Made by a program: the position numbers and the translations under genes
Origin: Gimesia algae
GTDB taxonomy: Bacteria > Planctomycetota > Planctomycetia > Planctomycetales > Planctomycetaceae
NCBI RefSeq assembly: GCF_007746795.1
Contig: NZ_CP036343.1
Location: 6,214,357 to 6,278,356 of the forward strand
Direction: 5' to 3'
Length of the DNA stretch: 64,000 nucleotides
The notes under the pieces: model-generated
Told to the model about the DNA's origin: nothing
Seen by the model: only the letters and a program-made list of their open reading frames with translations
Databases searched by the model: none
Shown here: piece after piece, positions 9,698-21,623 of the stretch
Numbering within the stretch: position 1 is the stretch's first letter
Layout of the letters: every line of letters begins with the position of its first letter

Positions 9698-10519
9698 TTA
9701 AGACTGAGCCTGCTCCTGCTGGAGCTCAATCGGCGGAGCCGCCATAACATGATAGCCGGAATCCACGTGATGATTTTCACCGGAGACACCGCTGGACAGA
9801 TCACTGAGCAGGTACATACCTGCTTTGCCGACATCGTCCGGTGTGATATTTTTGCGAAGTGGCGACATCGTCTGATATAGTTTCATCATCAGATCGAATT
9901 CACCGACAGCCGAGGAACTGAGTGTCTTCAACGGTCCAGCACTCAGGCTATTGACGCGAATGCCCTGTGGTCCCAGTTCGTTCGCCAGATACATCACCGA
10001 GTTCTCCAGAGCCGACTTGCAGATTCCCATTACATTGTAACCGGGAATTACTTTTTCTCCGCCGAGATAACTTAACGTCAGAATGCTGCCACCTGGCTTC
10101 AAAATATCTTTGGCGCGATTGGCGACCGCCAGCAGACTGTAGACGCTGATTTCCATGGAGAGCTTGAAACCATCACGGCTCACATTATAAACGGGGCCTT
10201 TCAGGTCATCCATCGGGGCATAGGCGATCGAGTGCAACACGAAATCGATTTCCCCATATTCCGCTTTAACGGTTTCAAAAACCTTATCCAGGTCTTCGTC
10301 TTTCGTTACATCACAGGGAATCATGATTTTGGCGCCCTTGGGCTCGACCAGTTTTCGCAGGCGACGCTCCATGCGGGGACGCTCGGGATCTTTATCGGGA
10401 AGGTGAGTGAAAGCAATTTCAGCGCCTTCGTCATAAAGTTTTTCGGTGATGGCCCATGCAATTGAATGGTCATTTGCGATGCCCAAAACCAGACCTTTTT
10501 TGCCTTCAAAAAGACCCAT
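9698..10519 (-). CDS. fabI: Enoyl-[acyl-carrier-protein] reductase (NADH)
   Basis: A 273-residue short-chain dehydrogenase of the FabI class, which catalyses the last reduction of each fatty-acid elongation cycle. The N-terminal [20 protein letters not shown] is the diverged FabI cofactor motif. The catalytic set Tyr151, Tyr161 and Lys168 (SYLGG, then YNVMGICK) has the E. coli spacing of Y146/Y156/K163. The frame stays open upstream to 10732, but those 71 codons have no family resemblance, so I take the ATG at 10519. The C-terminus carries a Gln/Glu-rich tail. It is a single gene. Confidence 0.93.
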   Translation of the reverse strand: MGLFEGKKGLVLGIANDHSIAWAITEKLYDEGAEIAFTHLPDKDPERPRMERRLRKLVEPKGAKIMIPCDVTKDEDLDKVFETVKAEYGEIDFVLHSIAYAPMDDLKGPVYNVSRDGFKLSMEISVYSLLAVANRAKDILKPGGSILTLSYLGGEKVIPGYNVMGICKSALENSVMYLANELGPQGIRVNSLSAGPLKTLSSSAVGEFDLMMKLYQTMSPLRKNITPDDVGKAGMYLLSDLSSGVSGENHHVDSGYHVMAAPPIELQQEQAQS

Positions 10520-10833
10520 GTGTAGTACTCCGTAAATATGATGAAATCCAGGAAGATTGACGTTACCAGAACATTCAATCCAGGGCGCATCCCTTTGAAC
10601 TATCGCGCCCTTCGCTAATTTTGTACTCGTGCTAAACACCCCTGGAGACGCTACAGTCAACCTGGTCTCAGGCTGTTGCTGATTCCGGTTCGATCCAGGC
10701 CGAATTCGGGGGAGATCAGAAGCGTGCGGCACATTCTCACATCAGTCGAACCTGTTGACGGACCGGTAACGCAGACACGAATCTCACTCCAGCTGGGTAT
10801 AAACTATTCGAATTGAACGAAATAGAAAAGTCA

Positions 10834-10871
10834 AAGGCGGCTTGTTGTTCGTGAAAACAGCAAACCGCCTT
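10834..10871 (-). terminator. Rho-independent terminator of rpoD
   Basis: A 14-base-pair stem with one mismatch (AAGGCGG at 10834-10840 pairing with CCGCCTT at 10865-10871, extended inward) and a ten-base loop. It is followed on the minus strand by GACTTTTCTATTTC. It sits 33 bases after the rpoD stop. Confidence 0.75.
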
Positions 10872-10903
10872 GAATCTGGTGCAATATGGTAAGAATTAAG
10901 GAC

Positions 10904-12670
<1,767 letters not shown>

Positions 12671-13686
12671 GGGTCACTCCCTTAATTTGTATTATCAAAA
12701 AAATTACGGCCACACGTCCGTGTGTAACCACGGCGTTTCTGTTTATGAGAATAAAAGGACAGTGTGATCAGCAGGCGTCAAAATTGATCTTTTCACTATA
12801 CTTTTCCAATGTTTTCAACTATGTCGACTCAATACTTTATTACTGCCACTCTACTCATCGCCCACCAATACCTATAGCGATAGAGCTATGAATTCATCGC
12901 AAAAAACTCCAAAACACACTGGTGTTATTTGTACCTGCTGCCGAATCGTTCCCTCTGCCTGGAGCCAAGCTTAAGCTGGACCCGAAGCACAAGTTGATCA
13001 CTAGAGGTAAGTTGGGTATTGCGTAGAGCATCTGAAAAACTAAGTTGCTCAAATACGCTTTGATGCGCTTCGTCGGAGCATCCGATTCGCCAACAAAATT
13101 AATCAAGAGGGTTCTCTCCCAAGACATCCTTACTTCTCCCGAGAACCTGAAAAAAGCTAATAAGCCTCCAGCTCATATAGCCCCATCCTACCACAACTTT
13201 TCATAACGTCTACGGAAATCCACAACGCCGATTTAAAAATAATTAAAAAACCTCTACAACGTTATCAGATAACCACTTACGTGTGCAAAAAAGTTTCCCC
13301 CTTACCTGAAAAACAGCAAAAACCCAAAATCAGCTCAAGTCAGTCAAACTGAAATTCGCGTCAATCTTTATTATGAAAGCACTCTATATTGGGAAACAGG
13401 ATGTAACCTGATTCTCTACATACATTTTCACACCCCTGGTTGAATAGTCAATCCCCTGATTTCAAACAGATCCTGAACAAATAGTGAAGTTATTCCGAAA
13501 AGTAAGCTCAGCGCAAGACGATTTCTGAAGACACCTCTGGAAACAAATTCGCTTGATTGAACTTATGATAAGGCTTGATATACTGGGAGGACACGAGTTT
13601 TCCATAGTTTGTTTAATTAAAGTCGGGCGGCGATTACTGTCTCACCAGAGCCCCTGGTGCGTGATCCTTAACCTTGCTGGAATTTA
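12671..13686. other. Long intergenic region between divergent rpoD and citrate synthase
   Basis: About 1 kb without a supported gene, holding the rpoD leader and promoter and the citrate synthase promoter (13557-13584). A 14-base palindrome, CACACGTCCGTGTG, lies at 12711-12724 in the rpoD leader. A 77-codon minus-strand frame at 12894-13127 has no recognisable product. Its downstream end carries a small hairpin (AACAC/GTGTT) followed by a T-run, so an untranslated RNA is conceivable but not shown. Confidence 0.4.
13557..13584 (+). promoter_or_regulatory. Probable sigma-70 promoter of citrate synthase
   Basis: TTGAAC (13557-13562) and TATACT (13579-13584) with a 16-base spacer. This predicts a start of transcription near 13591 and a leader of about 100 bases. 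The match is good for both boxes, but it was read by eye. Confidence 0.45.
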
Positions 13687-14868
13687 TTGGCTGTAGTTGA
13701 GAAAGTGGAACCAGTTCAAATGAGCGCAGAAGACGTAGAGAAAACATCGAGCGAAGCTGTCAAAGGGTTAAAAGGGATTATTGCAGCTGACAGTTCTATC
13801 TGTTTAGTAAATGGAACCATTGGAAAGCTGCTGTATCGTGGATATAACATCGACGATCTGGCAGAGAATGCGACTTTTGAGGAAGTTTCTTTTCTGTTAT
13901 TAAATGGAGAACTTCCTACCGCCACTCAACTCGCAGCCTATCAGGCTGAGCTTAAAGAGTACCGCAGCATTCCCGCGGAACTGATTGAGACCCTGAAAAG
14001 GCTCCCCGTTTCAGCACCGCCGATGGCACTGCTGAGATCGATCACATCACTGGCAGGTGTCTATGACCCCAACGCGGAAATTGAGACGTTTGAGAATCGA
14101 CTGCAGATCTCGATCAAACTGATTTCCCAGATTCCGACCATCGTGGCGGCTATTCACCGCATTCGCCAGGGACTCGAGCCCGTTGATCCCGATCCCGAAC
14201 TGTGCCATTCCGGCAACTTCATGTATATGATCAATGGCGAGAAACCAAGTGAAGATGCAACCCGTGCCATGGATCTCATCCTCACACTACATGCAGAACA
14301 CGGATTGAACGCCAGTACGTTTACCGGTCGTGTCATCATCGCGACTCTGCCTGATATTTATTCCGCCATCACAGGTGCCATCGGCGCACTGAAGGGGAAA
14401 CTGCATGGGGGAGCGAACACAGAAGTCCTGAAAACACTCTTCGAAATCGGTTCGGTCGAAAATGTAGCACCCTACGTGAAAAAAGTCCGCGAGGCCAAGG
14501 GCAAATTTATGGGCTTCGGACATGCCGTTTATCAGGTGGAAGATCCACGTGCAAAGCACTTGAAAGAACTTTCACGGCGACTGGGAGAGGAGACCGGCGA
14601 ACCCAAGTGGTATGAGATGTCCATTGAGATGGAAAAACTCGTCTACGAAGAAATCAAGCGAAACTGCAATGTCGACTTTTACTCAGCCAGTCTCCAGCAT
14701 TATATGGGGATCCCGGGTGACCTGTTTACCTGCATTTTTGCGGCCAGTCGCATCGCTGGCTGGTGTGCTCATATCCTGGAACAATTGGATGGGAATAAAA
14801 TCATCCGTCCCAAAGCCAACTATATCGGCTATGAAGAACGCCCTGTCATTCCGGTAAGCGAACGTTAA
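13687..14868 (+). CDS. gltA: Citrate synthase
   Basis: A 393-residue protein that condenses acetyl-CoA and oxaloacetate, the entry step of the TCA cycle. The family catalytic residues are visible: His205 (LHAEHG), His240 in LHGGANTEVL, His279 in GFGHAVYQVEDPR and Asp330 in NVDFYSASLQHYMG. The length is that of the short bacterial type. The start is uncertain: TTG at 13687 opens the longest frame, while ATG at 13720 (residue 12) has GGAA about nine bases upstream and would give a 382-residue protein. It is monocistronic, between its own promoter and a strong terminator. Confidence 0.93.
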   Translation: MAVVEKVEPVQMSAEDVEKTSSEAVKGLKGIIAADSSICLVNGTIGKLLYRGYNIDDLAENATFEEVSFLLLNGELPTATQLAAYQAELKEYRSIPAELIETLKRLPVSAPPMALLRSITSLAGVYDPNAEIETFENRLQISIKLISQIPTIVAAIHRIRQGLEPVDPDPELCHSGNFMYMINGEKPSEDATRAMDLILTLHAEHGLNASTFTGRVIIATLPDIYSAITGAIGALKGKLHGGANTEVLKTLFEIGSVENVAPYVKKVREAKGKFMGFGHAVYQVEDPRAKHLKELSRRLGEETGEPKWYEMSIEMEKLVYEEIKRNCNVDFYSASLQHYMGIPGDLFTCIFAASRIAGWCAHILEQLDGNKIIRPKANYIGYEERPVIPVSER

Positions 14869-14893
14869 CAGTTTTTAAATTGATTTAGCTCAC

Positions 14894-14921
14894 AAACCCC
14901 GGTTTTCAACCGGGGTTTTTT
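14894..14921 (+). terminator. Rho-independent terminator of citrate synthase
   Basis: A perfect 11-base-pair stem (AAACCCCGGTT, loop TTC, AACCGGGGTTT) running into a T6 tract, 25 bases after the stop codon. Confidence 0.88.
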
Positions 14922-14995
14922 CTGCTGAGAGAAATAGAAGCTCTCATGCATAGAGATACTCTCAAAATACTGAATCAGACAGGAAGCCGCCAACC

Positions 14996-15880
14996 ATGCG
15001 AAACGCACTTCGTTTTGTGGATTTCCAGACCGGGTTACTCTGCTTTCTCTGTCTGCTCTGCCTGGCACACTCGGCTGAATGCGGTGTGATCTATGTCGAT
15101 AATCGGGCAGGAAACAATGCGCTGAACGGTATCTCTCCCAAAATTGTTTCCGGCAAAAACGGCCCGGTAAAATCAATCAAAAGAGCACTGGAGTACGCGC
15201 GGCCCGGTGACAAAATCATCCTGATCAATAACGACATGCCCTACCATGAATCGTTCACTCTCTCAGGGAAACGCTTCAGTAGCAGCGGCCAGGAGAAGTT
15301 TACGATTCTAGGCAATGGCGCCACGATCAGCGGTGCCATCCCTGTCCCCCAGGATGGCTGGAGATCATTAAAGAACGGCCTGTGGAAGGTCACTCCATTC
15401 AGAAAGGGATACTTTAATCTTTACCTGGAGGGAAAAACCCTGCCGGAATATCGTCCTGAAACAGACGAGGAAGTCAAGTTGACCGACATTCCGCCTGGAA
15501 GCTGGGCTGTTCATAAAGGAGCAATTTATTACCGCGAATTGAAAAATCAGCTCCCTCCCAGGGAAGCATTTTCCCTTGCTGGTATGTCCGTTGGTCTGTC
15601 ACTGATCGATGTAGAGGGGGTTCAGATATCGGATGTGACGTTTGAAAATTTTCGCATCGACGGCATTAATGTTCATGACCGCTGTAAGAATATCATCCTG
15701 AAGAAGGTCACCTGTACCGGGAACGGGCGCTGTGGCCTGGCAGTCAACGGAACCTCACAGGTGGAAGTGATCGACTCAGAACTGAAAGGGAATCGGTTGG
15801 AAGACCTGCTGATTACGGAACAGGGTGTGGCAAATCTGAAGCAGACCACACTGGGTAAGAAAGCAGCTTTGGCTCCCTGA
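14996..15880 (+). CDS. Secreted right-handed parallel beta-helix protein
   Basis: A 294-residue protein with a signal peptide (about residues 1-29, hydrophobic core LLCFLCLLCLAHS). It then has the opening typical of pectate-lyase-like beta-helix proteins (IYVDNRAGNNALNG, then GPVKSIKRALEYARPGDKIIL). The C-terminal half has short regular repeats (VEGVQISDVTFENFRIDGINV, then KNIILKKVTCTGNGRCGLAV) that fit coils of a parallel beta-helix. Such proteins are usually carbohydrate-binding or polysaccharide lyases. I see no catalytic motif that fixes a substrate. It is short for the family. Its stop lies eight bases from the stop of the convergent flippase-like gene. Confidence 0.7.
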   Translation: MRNALRFVDFQTGLLCFLCLLCLAHSAECGVIYVDNRAGNNALNGISPKIVSGKNGPVKSIKRALEYARPGDKIILINNDMPYHESFTLSGKRFSSSGQEKFTILGNGATISGAIPVPQDGWRSLKNGLWKVTPFRKGYFNLYLEGKTLPEYRPETDEEVKLTDIPPGSWAVHKGAIYYRELKNQLPPREAFSLAGMSVGLSLIDVEGVQISDVTFENFRIDGINVHDRCKNIILKKVTCTGNGRCGLAVNGTSQVEVIDSELKGNRLEDLLITEQGVANLKQTTLGKKAALAP

Positions 15881-15888
15881 GCCTGCTT

Positions 15889-16929
15889 TCAACCGCTTTC
15901 CCTAACCGCCTCCACCTCATGCTCCCCCCCCTCCAGTTCTTCCAGCTCATTTTCGGCCTCCCGCTCTGCTTCGCTGAATTTCAATCCTTCCCGGTTCGAA
16001 TAATACAAGCCGATTAGAGTTACCGGAAAATACTGCGAGAGCTGATAGTAAATTGAAGCAGAAAATGCATCTGCATTTGAAACGCCGAATGCCTCTAAAC
16101 TCACGGAAAAGCAAAGCTGAACGACTCCGAAAAAGCCAGGTGTTGAGGGGACGATAACCCCGAATGCAGTAACTCCCAGCACAACAAAGGCAGCCAGGGG
16201 TGAGACATGAATATTAAAGCTCCAGAGTGCTATATAAACACTGATTCCATTGAAAAGCCATTGCGCGAATGATGTCCAGATGATCCCGAAGCAAAGTCTC
16301 TTGCTCTTCAGTGATGCCATTCCCAGTGCCCCGGCCCTCATCATCTCCAGCACTAGATGGGTCAGTTTTTCCGGTAGAAAAGGGAGATAACTGAAAATAC
16401 TGCTAAACAGACGAATCACTGCTTCGGTCCAGAGAAGATAGGCAGCCACCGCAATGATCATGACTACAATCCCTAAAGCGACAAAGAGACTGATCGAATG
16501 ATATTTTTCTGGGAGGTTCGGGGCAAAATAGATCCCGATTCCCAGATAAACGAGAATGGCAATCACATCGAATAACCGTTCCAGCACCAAGGTGGACAGG
16601 ACCGTCGTTTTCGGAATTTCAAACTGACGGCTCAAAACATAGACGCGCAAAAATTCACCAAGGTGAGCAGGCAGGATGTTATTTCCCATAAAGCCAATCA
16701 TCATTGCCGGCGTGACCTGGGATACGCTCAGTTTTTTGATGGGTTCCAGCAGCATTTGCCATCGCAATGCTTTCATCCAGAAAAACAGAAACAGCAACGC
16801 CAGCATCAAAGGAAGTGTCCAGTAATTGGCATGTCTGAAACTCGTGGAGATCTGCGCAAAGTCAATTCCCCAGACTGCTGCCACCAGGCAGGTGATTGTG
16901 ACAATCACACCAAGTAGCAATTTGATCAA
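15889..16929 (-). CDS. Flippase-like integral membrane protein (LPG synthase TM / UPF0104 type)
   Basis: A 346-residue protein with about eight membrane spans and the signature region of the lysylphosphatidylglycerol-synthase membrane domain family: RWQMLLEP, then GFMGNNILPAHLGEFLRVY and TVLSTLVLERLFDV. The related proteins flip or transfer lipid-linked groups at the inner membrane, and the substrate cannot be read here. The C-terminus is a Glu-rich cytoplasmic tail. The longest frame begins at TTG 16929, which has no ribosome-binding site. An AGGAG lies 23 bases further upstream with no ATG/GTG/TTG at proper spacing in frame, so the start is uncertain. Confidence 0.75.
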   Translation of the reverse strand: MIKLLLGVIVTITCLVAAVWGIDFAQISTSFRHANYWTLPLMLALLFLFFWMKALRWQMLLEPIKKLSVSQVTPAMMIGFMGNNILPAHLGEFLRVYVLSRQFEIPKTTVLSTLVLERLFDVIAILVYLGIGIYFAPNLPEKYHSISLFVALGIVVMIIAVAAYLLWTEAVIRLFSSIFSYLPFLPEKLTHLVLEMMRAGALGMASLKSKRLCFGIIWTSFAQWLFNGISVYIALWSFNIHVSPLAAFVVLGVTAFGVIVPSTPGFFGVVQLCFSVSLEAFGVSNADAFSASIYYQLSQYFPVTLIGLYYSNREGLKFSEAEREAENELEELEGGEHEVEAVRESG

Positions 16930-17317
16930 CTTTGACTTATTGATGGGAACAACTCCTGAAGTAACCTGTGTGTTTCATGACTCTAACCAGTGCTGGAGCG
17001 GAATGATTTTTAACGAATCGACAGGAAAAATCATACAGCATTCTCTTAACACCTGCTATCTGAATATTATCGCCATACCTCTAGCACTTCCCATTTTCAC
17101 ATATCTAGTTGATTTGCAGCAGGAATTTTTTACAATATTGGTACCTTTCAGTTAAAACCTCTTGCCAACTTAATGAGAGAATTTTATCCTGCTTCCCTCT
17201 TCGTATGCTTCATCGAACCCTTCCTGTTCCATCAGAGATACGAAGCCTACCCCGGAAACATTCCCGTTCGGATGACTGGAATATTTAATCAAGGGACTGA
17301 ACGCAAGGAGCTCATGG
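16930..17317. other. Intergenic region between divergent genes
   Basis: A gap of 388 bases between the flippase-like gene and the small zinc-ribbon gene. I see no RNA gene, repeat or hairpin that I can defend. It presumably holds both promoters. Confidence 0.4.
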
Positions 17318-17635
17318 ATGAGCATTTTAAAAGTCTATTACCCGGATGAACCCCAGACCGAGCCTGTCGTCTCTCTGGAAGAAACTACACCGACGATTCT
17401 GCCGTTTCAGCGAGCAAATGTGAAGAAATCTCACAGCCGCAAACAGGAAGACTGGGTTCTGAAACGCGCCCGTACTATTTTCCTGAATCAGCAATGCAAC
17501 GATTGCGGCAGTTCGGCTGTCGAAAAGCTGGAACTGCGGGATGGTCTACTGAACCAGAAAAATCGTCTGATTCCCGGTACAGCGACAGTCGTCGGATTCC
17601 GCTGTCACTCCTGTGATTCAGAATGGCCTGCCTGA
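17318..17635 (+). CDS. Small protein with a two-CxxC zinc-ribbon-like motif
   Basis: A 105-residue protein of unknown function. Its second half carries CNDCG (about residues 60-64) and CHSCDSEW (about 96-103), two CxxC pairs about 32 residues apart, which suggests a zinc ribbon. The first 50 residues are polar with a basic stretch (KKSHSRKQEDWVLKRAR), compatible with nucleic-acid binding. The ATG at 17318 has AAGGAG seven bases upstream. An overlapping ATG at 17313 gives only a very short frame. It is convergent with the AAA gene to its right. Confidence 0.6.
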   Translation: MSILKVYYPDEPQTEPVVSLEETTPTILPFQRANVKKSHSRKQEDWVLKRARTIFLNQQCNDCGSSAVEKLELRDGLLNQKNRLIPGTATVVGFRCHSCDSEWPA

Positions 17636-17656
17636 GCGGGCAGCATACAGGCGATT

Positions 17657-19267
17657 TCACATCACCGAAAAATAGTTTTCGACTGCAAAATCAAAAGCGG
17701 CTGGCGTCAGCTTTCGCGGGACTTCTTTGTAGACACAGAAGTTCTTGACCTGCAGTAGCAGGTCGCGAGGCTGACAGGCGCGAAACGGCCGATTGACGGC
17801 CTTGTAATGTGTATCGACCAGATACTCAAACGCCTGTTCGTCAAACTGAAAACCCATCATCGGTGCCATCAATTCGAAGAGAGACCGAAATTCTTCTTCG
17901 GAAGGGTCGAGGGCTTCAATCTTGTAGGGAATCCGGCGCAGGAACGCAGCGTCCACCAGATCTTTTGGTTCCAGATTTGTCGAAAAGATAATCAACTGGT
18001 CAAAGGGAACCTGAATTTTCTTACCACTGGGCAGATTCAGAAAGTCATACCGTTTTTCCAGAGGTACAATCCAGCGATTCAGCAGTTCGTCTACGGGCAT
18101 GCGCTGGCGTCCGAAGTCGTCAATCACAAACGTCCCGCAGTTACTTTTCAGTTGCAGTGGTGCCTCACAGATTTTCGTCTGTGGATTTTGAGTGATTTCC
18201 AACTCTTTCATGGTTAACTCACCACCGGCAATCACGGTGGGACGTACAATCTGTACCCAGCGCGGGTCGATGCCTGATAAATCAAACAGTCCTTCTGAAT
18301 GATCCTCCTGAAAGACCTCTTCATGTAATCCGGGATCGAAGATTCGGATAATATCTCCATCAATTCCCAGGCAACGGGGAATCCAGATCGTCGATCCGAA
18401 GGCTTTCGTGATCCGCTCGGCAATACTGGTTTTACCATTCCCAGCTTCGCCGAACAAAAACATACCGCGGCCTGAATTTACGGCTGGCCCCAGACGATCC
18501 AGCATCTTTGGATTGATTATCAAATCCGAAAATGCCGCTTTCAAATCAGCTTCTGTGGCTTCCTGCTTGGCAATGCTCTGTACTTCCATTGCCTTCAGAT
18601 AATCCTTAAAGCTCACCGGAGCAGAACCAAAGTAGGTACACTCCTGCGTGTAACGACGGGCTCTCTCGCGACCCAGCTCTGTAATCGTAAACTCGTAGTC
18701 GCCCATTTCGGCTGTTCCACCAAATGCGACCAGTTGATCCTGCTTGGCCCGCTTCAGAATGGTATCCACGATACCAAATGGAAGTTTGATCTGTGAACAG
18801 ATCTGACGCCCGGTCTGTGTTCCTTTGGCGAGCAGATACTTCAGGATCAGACGTTCAATTTCATCCTGCGTTAAACCGGTCTCTTCCAGCGTTTCCGGAC
18901 AATGCGGAACAAATTGTCCTTCTGCCTCTTCACTGTCCCCTTTCAGCAGGGACTGAACCCGGTTGAACAACTGGCTGAGATGCTGATCTTTTCCAATGAC
19001 ACGCATGGGTTCACTCACTCCCTTTGCCAGGGGCAAGTGCGCAGCAACAACACTGTTTTTTGATTGGATTTCTGACTCTGCCTCGCTGGAATCTTCATGT
19101 GAATTGAGATTCAGCATACTGAGTGAAGCGAGCAGTTCTTCTGTATTGACTGCATTGGAAGCAGTGCGACTCGATTTTCCTGAGCCATTGTTTTCAGATT
19201 TGGAATTCACTGCTACAGATTCGGAATCATTCGCTGACATATTCGGTTCGCAATCAATTATCTGCAC
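17657..19267 (-). CDS. AAA+ ATPase with N-terminal winged-helix-like domain
   Basis: A 536-residue protein. The first 100 residues are low-complexity, rich in Ser, Glu and Asn. Residues 125-210 look like a winged helix ([18 protein letters not shown] through [14 protein letters not shown]). The AAA module follows: Walker [11 protein letters not shown] near residue 275, and Walker [11 protein letters not shown] near 385, with a sensor [14 protein letters not shown] and an arginine-finger-like FLRRIP. It resembles the ATP-binding proteins found in many planctomycete genomes without known function. The frame starts at GTG 19267. An ATG nine codons later (19240) is equally possible, and neither has a clear ribosome-binding site. 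Confidence 0.7.
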   Translation of the reverse strand: MQIIDCEPNMSANDSESVAVNSKSENNGSGKSSRTASNAVNTEELLASLSMLNLNSHEDSSEAESEIQSKNSVVAAHLPLAKGVSEPMRVIGKDQHLSQLFNRVQSLLKGDSEEAEGQFVPHCPETLEETGLTQDEIERLILKYLLAKGTQTGRQICSQIKLPFGIVDTILKRAKQDQLVAFGGTAEMGDYEFTITELGRERARRYTQECTYFGSAPVSFKDYLKAMEVQSIAKQEATEADLKAAFSDLIINPKMLDRLGPAVNSGRGMFLFGEAGNGKTSIAERITKAFGSTIWIPRCLGIDGDIIRIFDPGLHEEVFQEDHSEGLFDLSGIDPRWVQIVRPTVIAGGELTMKELEITQNPQTKICEAPLQLKSNCGTFVIDDFGRQRMPVDELLNRWIVPLEKRYDFLNLPSGKKIQVPFDQLIIFSTNLEPKDLVDAAFLRRIPYKIEALDPSEEEFRSLFELMAPMMGFQFDEQAFEYLVDTHYKAVNRPFRACQPRDLLLQVKNFCVYKEVPRKLTPAAFDFAVENYFSVM

Positions 19268-19598
19268 TGATTTTATAATGAGAAGATCATCTGAGATCAG
19301 GATTTTCAGATGAGTCTGATGTGTCTGTTTGAAAATGCAGCCCGAAATGCAATGTGCAAACTAAGCATAGTATTCAAAATCAAAGAGTCAAACGGCTTCT
19401 CCGATTCCCGGGGGCCGATTATACCATCCCTATTGATTATGCATCCCAAGGCGAGTTGAACGGTTCATTTTTGTGAACAACGCGACGTTCAACAACTTCC
19501 TGTTTGACTTGATATCAGCGTGACCTAGATTTCTTCTGTAATCGTCTCTACTTACGTGTTACAGATTTGATCTTTCTCTTTATCGTACTGGCTCATCT
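19268..19598. other. Intergenic region between divergent AAA gene and asparagine synthase
   Basis: A gap of 331 bases. It contains a plausible plus-strand promoter at 19504-19531. Nothing else is recognised. Confidence 0.4.
19504..19531 (+). promoter_or_regulatory. Possible promoter of the asnB-ACP-ligase locus
   Basis: TTGACT (19504-19509), a 16-base spacer and TAGATT (19526-19531) place transcription start near 19538, about 60 bases before the asparagine synthase ATG. The boxes match five and four of six consensus positions. Confidence 0.38.
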
Positions 19599-21572
19599 AT
19601 GTGTGGAATCGCGGGTATCATTCGCTCTGACCAGGCTCCGGTCAAACAGTCAGAATTACAGGCCATGATTGAAACCCTGAACCATCGGGGACCCGATGCC
19701 TCAGGGATCTCAACGTGTGGTCCTGTTGGTTTCGCACACAGTCGATTAAGTATTGTGGATCTCGCCGGGGGACTGCAGCCCATGCAGACACCCGATGGCC
19801 TGCTGACAGTTACTTTCAATGGCGAGATATTTAACCACATCGAATTACGCGCTCAGCTCAAAAGCAAAGGTTATGAGTTTCGCACACATTCTGATACCGA
19901 AGTCATTCTGCACATGTATGTGGAATATGGACCCGAGTGTGTCCAGCACTTTAACGGGCAATGGGCGTTTGCCATTCATGACCGTAAACGAAAAGAAGTC
20001 TTCCTCTCCCGCGATCGAATGGGGATCCGCCCGCTGGTTTACACACAAACCCCGGGGCAAATGAGCTTCGCCTCTGAAGTCAAAGCTTTATTTGCATTAC
20101 CTGATGTCAAACGGGAAGTGGATCTGACTGCCTTAAATGAGCTGTTTACGTTCTGGTCACCACTGCCTCCCCGAACATTTTTTGCGGGCGTCAATGAACT
20201 GCCTCCTGCACACTCGATGATTGTGAAAGATGGCCAGATTAAAATCTGGCAATACTGGCATCTCGACTACCAGCCGAACGAAGACAGCCGCTCACTTGAT
20301 GACTGGGCAGAAGAATTACGCGATCTGTTGATCAATGCTACTCAACTGCGATTACGTGCCGATGTGTCCGTCGGTGCCTACCTCAGTGGTGGACTCGATT
20401 CTTCTGTGACCGCAGCCATCATTCGAAATTATACGAACGCCCCCCTGAATACTTTTTCGGTAAACTTCAACGATAAAGATTACGACGAAAGCAGCTATCA
20501 GCAGGAGATGATCCGTGAACTGGGAACTGATCATCAGACGGTCTGCTGCTCTTATGAAGATATCGGCCGCATCTTCCCTACTGTCATTCAACACACTGAA
20601 AAACCTGTTCTGCGTACAGCCCCCGCTCCCATGTACCTGCTGTCAAAACTTGTCCGGGACAGTCAGTTCAAAGTGGTGATGACTGGCGAAGGTGCAGATG
20701 AAGTACTGGGCGGATACGACATCTTTAAGGAAACCAAAATCCGCCGCTTCTGGAGCCGTCAACCCGATTCCGCAATCAGACCGCTGTTGCTGAAACGACT
20801 CTATCCTTACATGAAAAATCTGCAGGCACAGTCTCCCGCCTATCTCAAGGCGTTTTTCAAAATCCGTCAGGAGGAAATCGACAGCCCGTTTTTCTCTCAT
20901 TTGCCACGCTGGGATTTGACATCGAAACTGAAAAATTTCTTCAGCGCAGACGTGAAACAGCAACTCGCTCACCAGGATCCGCTGGCAGACTTTGAAAGTC
21001 AACTCCCCCGACAGTTCTCTGAATGGCCTTCGTTCTGTCAGGCTCAATACCTGGAATCAGTCAATCTGATGCCGGGCTACATTCTCTCCTCACAGGGAGA
21101 CCGCATGGCGATGGGTAATTCGATTGAAGGACGATTCCCGTTCCTGGATTATCGGGTTGTGGAGTTCGCAGCTCGCATCCCTGTCCGATTCAAAATGAAC
21201 GGCCTGAATGAGAAATTTCTACTGAAACATGCTATGCGAGATCTGATTCCCGACAGTATCCGCAAACGCCCCAAGCAACCTTACCGCGCCCCCGATGCGC
21301 ACAGCTTTATTGATACACAAAAACAATCACCCCGCTTTGAATACGTAAACCACTTATTGTCCGCTGAGAAACTTCAGGAAAATGGCTTGTTCCAGCCAGA
21401 GGCAGTCCAGCGACTTGTCAAAAAGATTGAACAGGGACGTGCGATTGGCACACGTGACAACATGGCCCTGGTGGGAATCCTTTCTACTCAATTGCTCGTC
21501 GAGCAGATGATCCAAGGCAAAACCGTGTCAACAAACCAGAATACAACGGCCAGCGCAACAACACTTGCCTGA
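19599..21572 (+). CDS. asnB: Glutamine-hydrolysing asparagine synthase family amidotransferase
   Basis: A 657-residue class II amidotransferase. Cys2 is the N-terminal nucleophile of the glutaminase domain (MCGIAGI, then NHRGPDASG, FNGEIFN). The synthetase domain carries the pyrophosphate loop SGGLDSS at residues 263-269 and GEGADEVLGGYD further on. Length and order match AsnB, which makes asparagine, but homologues in polysaccharide and secondary-metabolite loci amidate other carboxylates. Here an acyl carrier protein and an AMP-forming ligase follow at once. A role in making an amide on a special product is therefore as likely as asparagine supply (inference). No strong ribosome-binding site precedes the ATG. 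Confidence 0.85.
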   Translation: MCGIAGIIRSDQAPVKQSELQAMIETLNHRGPDASGISTCGPVGFAHSRLSIVDLAGGLQPMQTPDGLLTVTFNGEIFNHIELRAQLKSKGYEFRTHSDTEVILHMYVEYGPECVQHFNGQWAFAIHDRKRKEVFLSRDRMGIRPLVYTQTPGQMSFASEVKALFALPDVKREVDLTALNELFTFWSPLPPRTFFAGVNELPPAHSMIVKDGQIKIWQYWHLDYQPNEDSRSLDDWAEELRDLLINATQLRLRADVSVGAYLSGGLDSSVTAAIIRNYTNAPLNTFSVNFNDKDYDESSYQQEMIRELGTDHQTVCCSYEDIGRIFPTVIQHTEKPVLRTAPAPMYLLSKLVRDSQFKVVMTGEGADEVLGGYDIFKETKIRRFWSRQPDSAIRPLLLKRLYPYMKNLQAQSPAYLKAFFKIRQEEIDSPFFSHLPRWDLTSKLKNFFSADVKQQLAHQDPLADFESQLPRQFSEWPSFCQAQYLESVNLMPGYILSSQGDRMAMGNSIEGRFPFLDYRVVEFAARIPVRFKMNGLNEKFLLKHAMRDLIPDSIRKRPKQPYRAPDAHSFIDTQKQSPRFEYVNHLLSAEKLQENGLFQPEAVQRLVKKIEQGRAIGTRDNMALVGILSTQLLVEQMIQGKTVSTNQNTTASATTLA

Positions 21573-21623
21573 TTCAAACACGCTTTAGATTTACTCAACA
21601 ACGATAATTTCAAAGGTAGCAAA

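Noticed and set aside
9341-9834. Overlapping minus-strand frames of 98 and 140 codons near fabI
   Set aside because: They overlap each other and the 3' end of fabI and have no family resemblance or ribosome-binding site.
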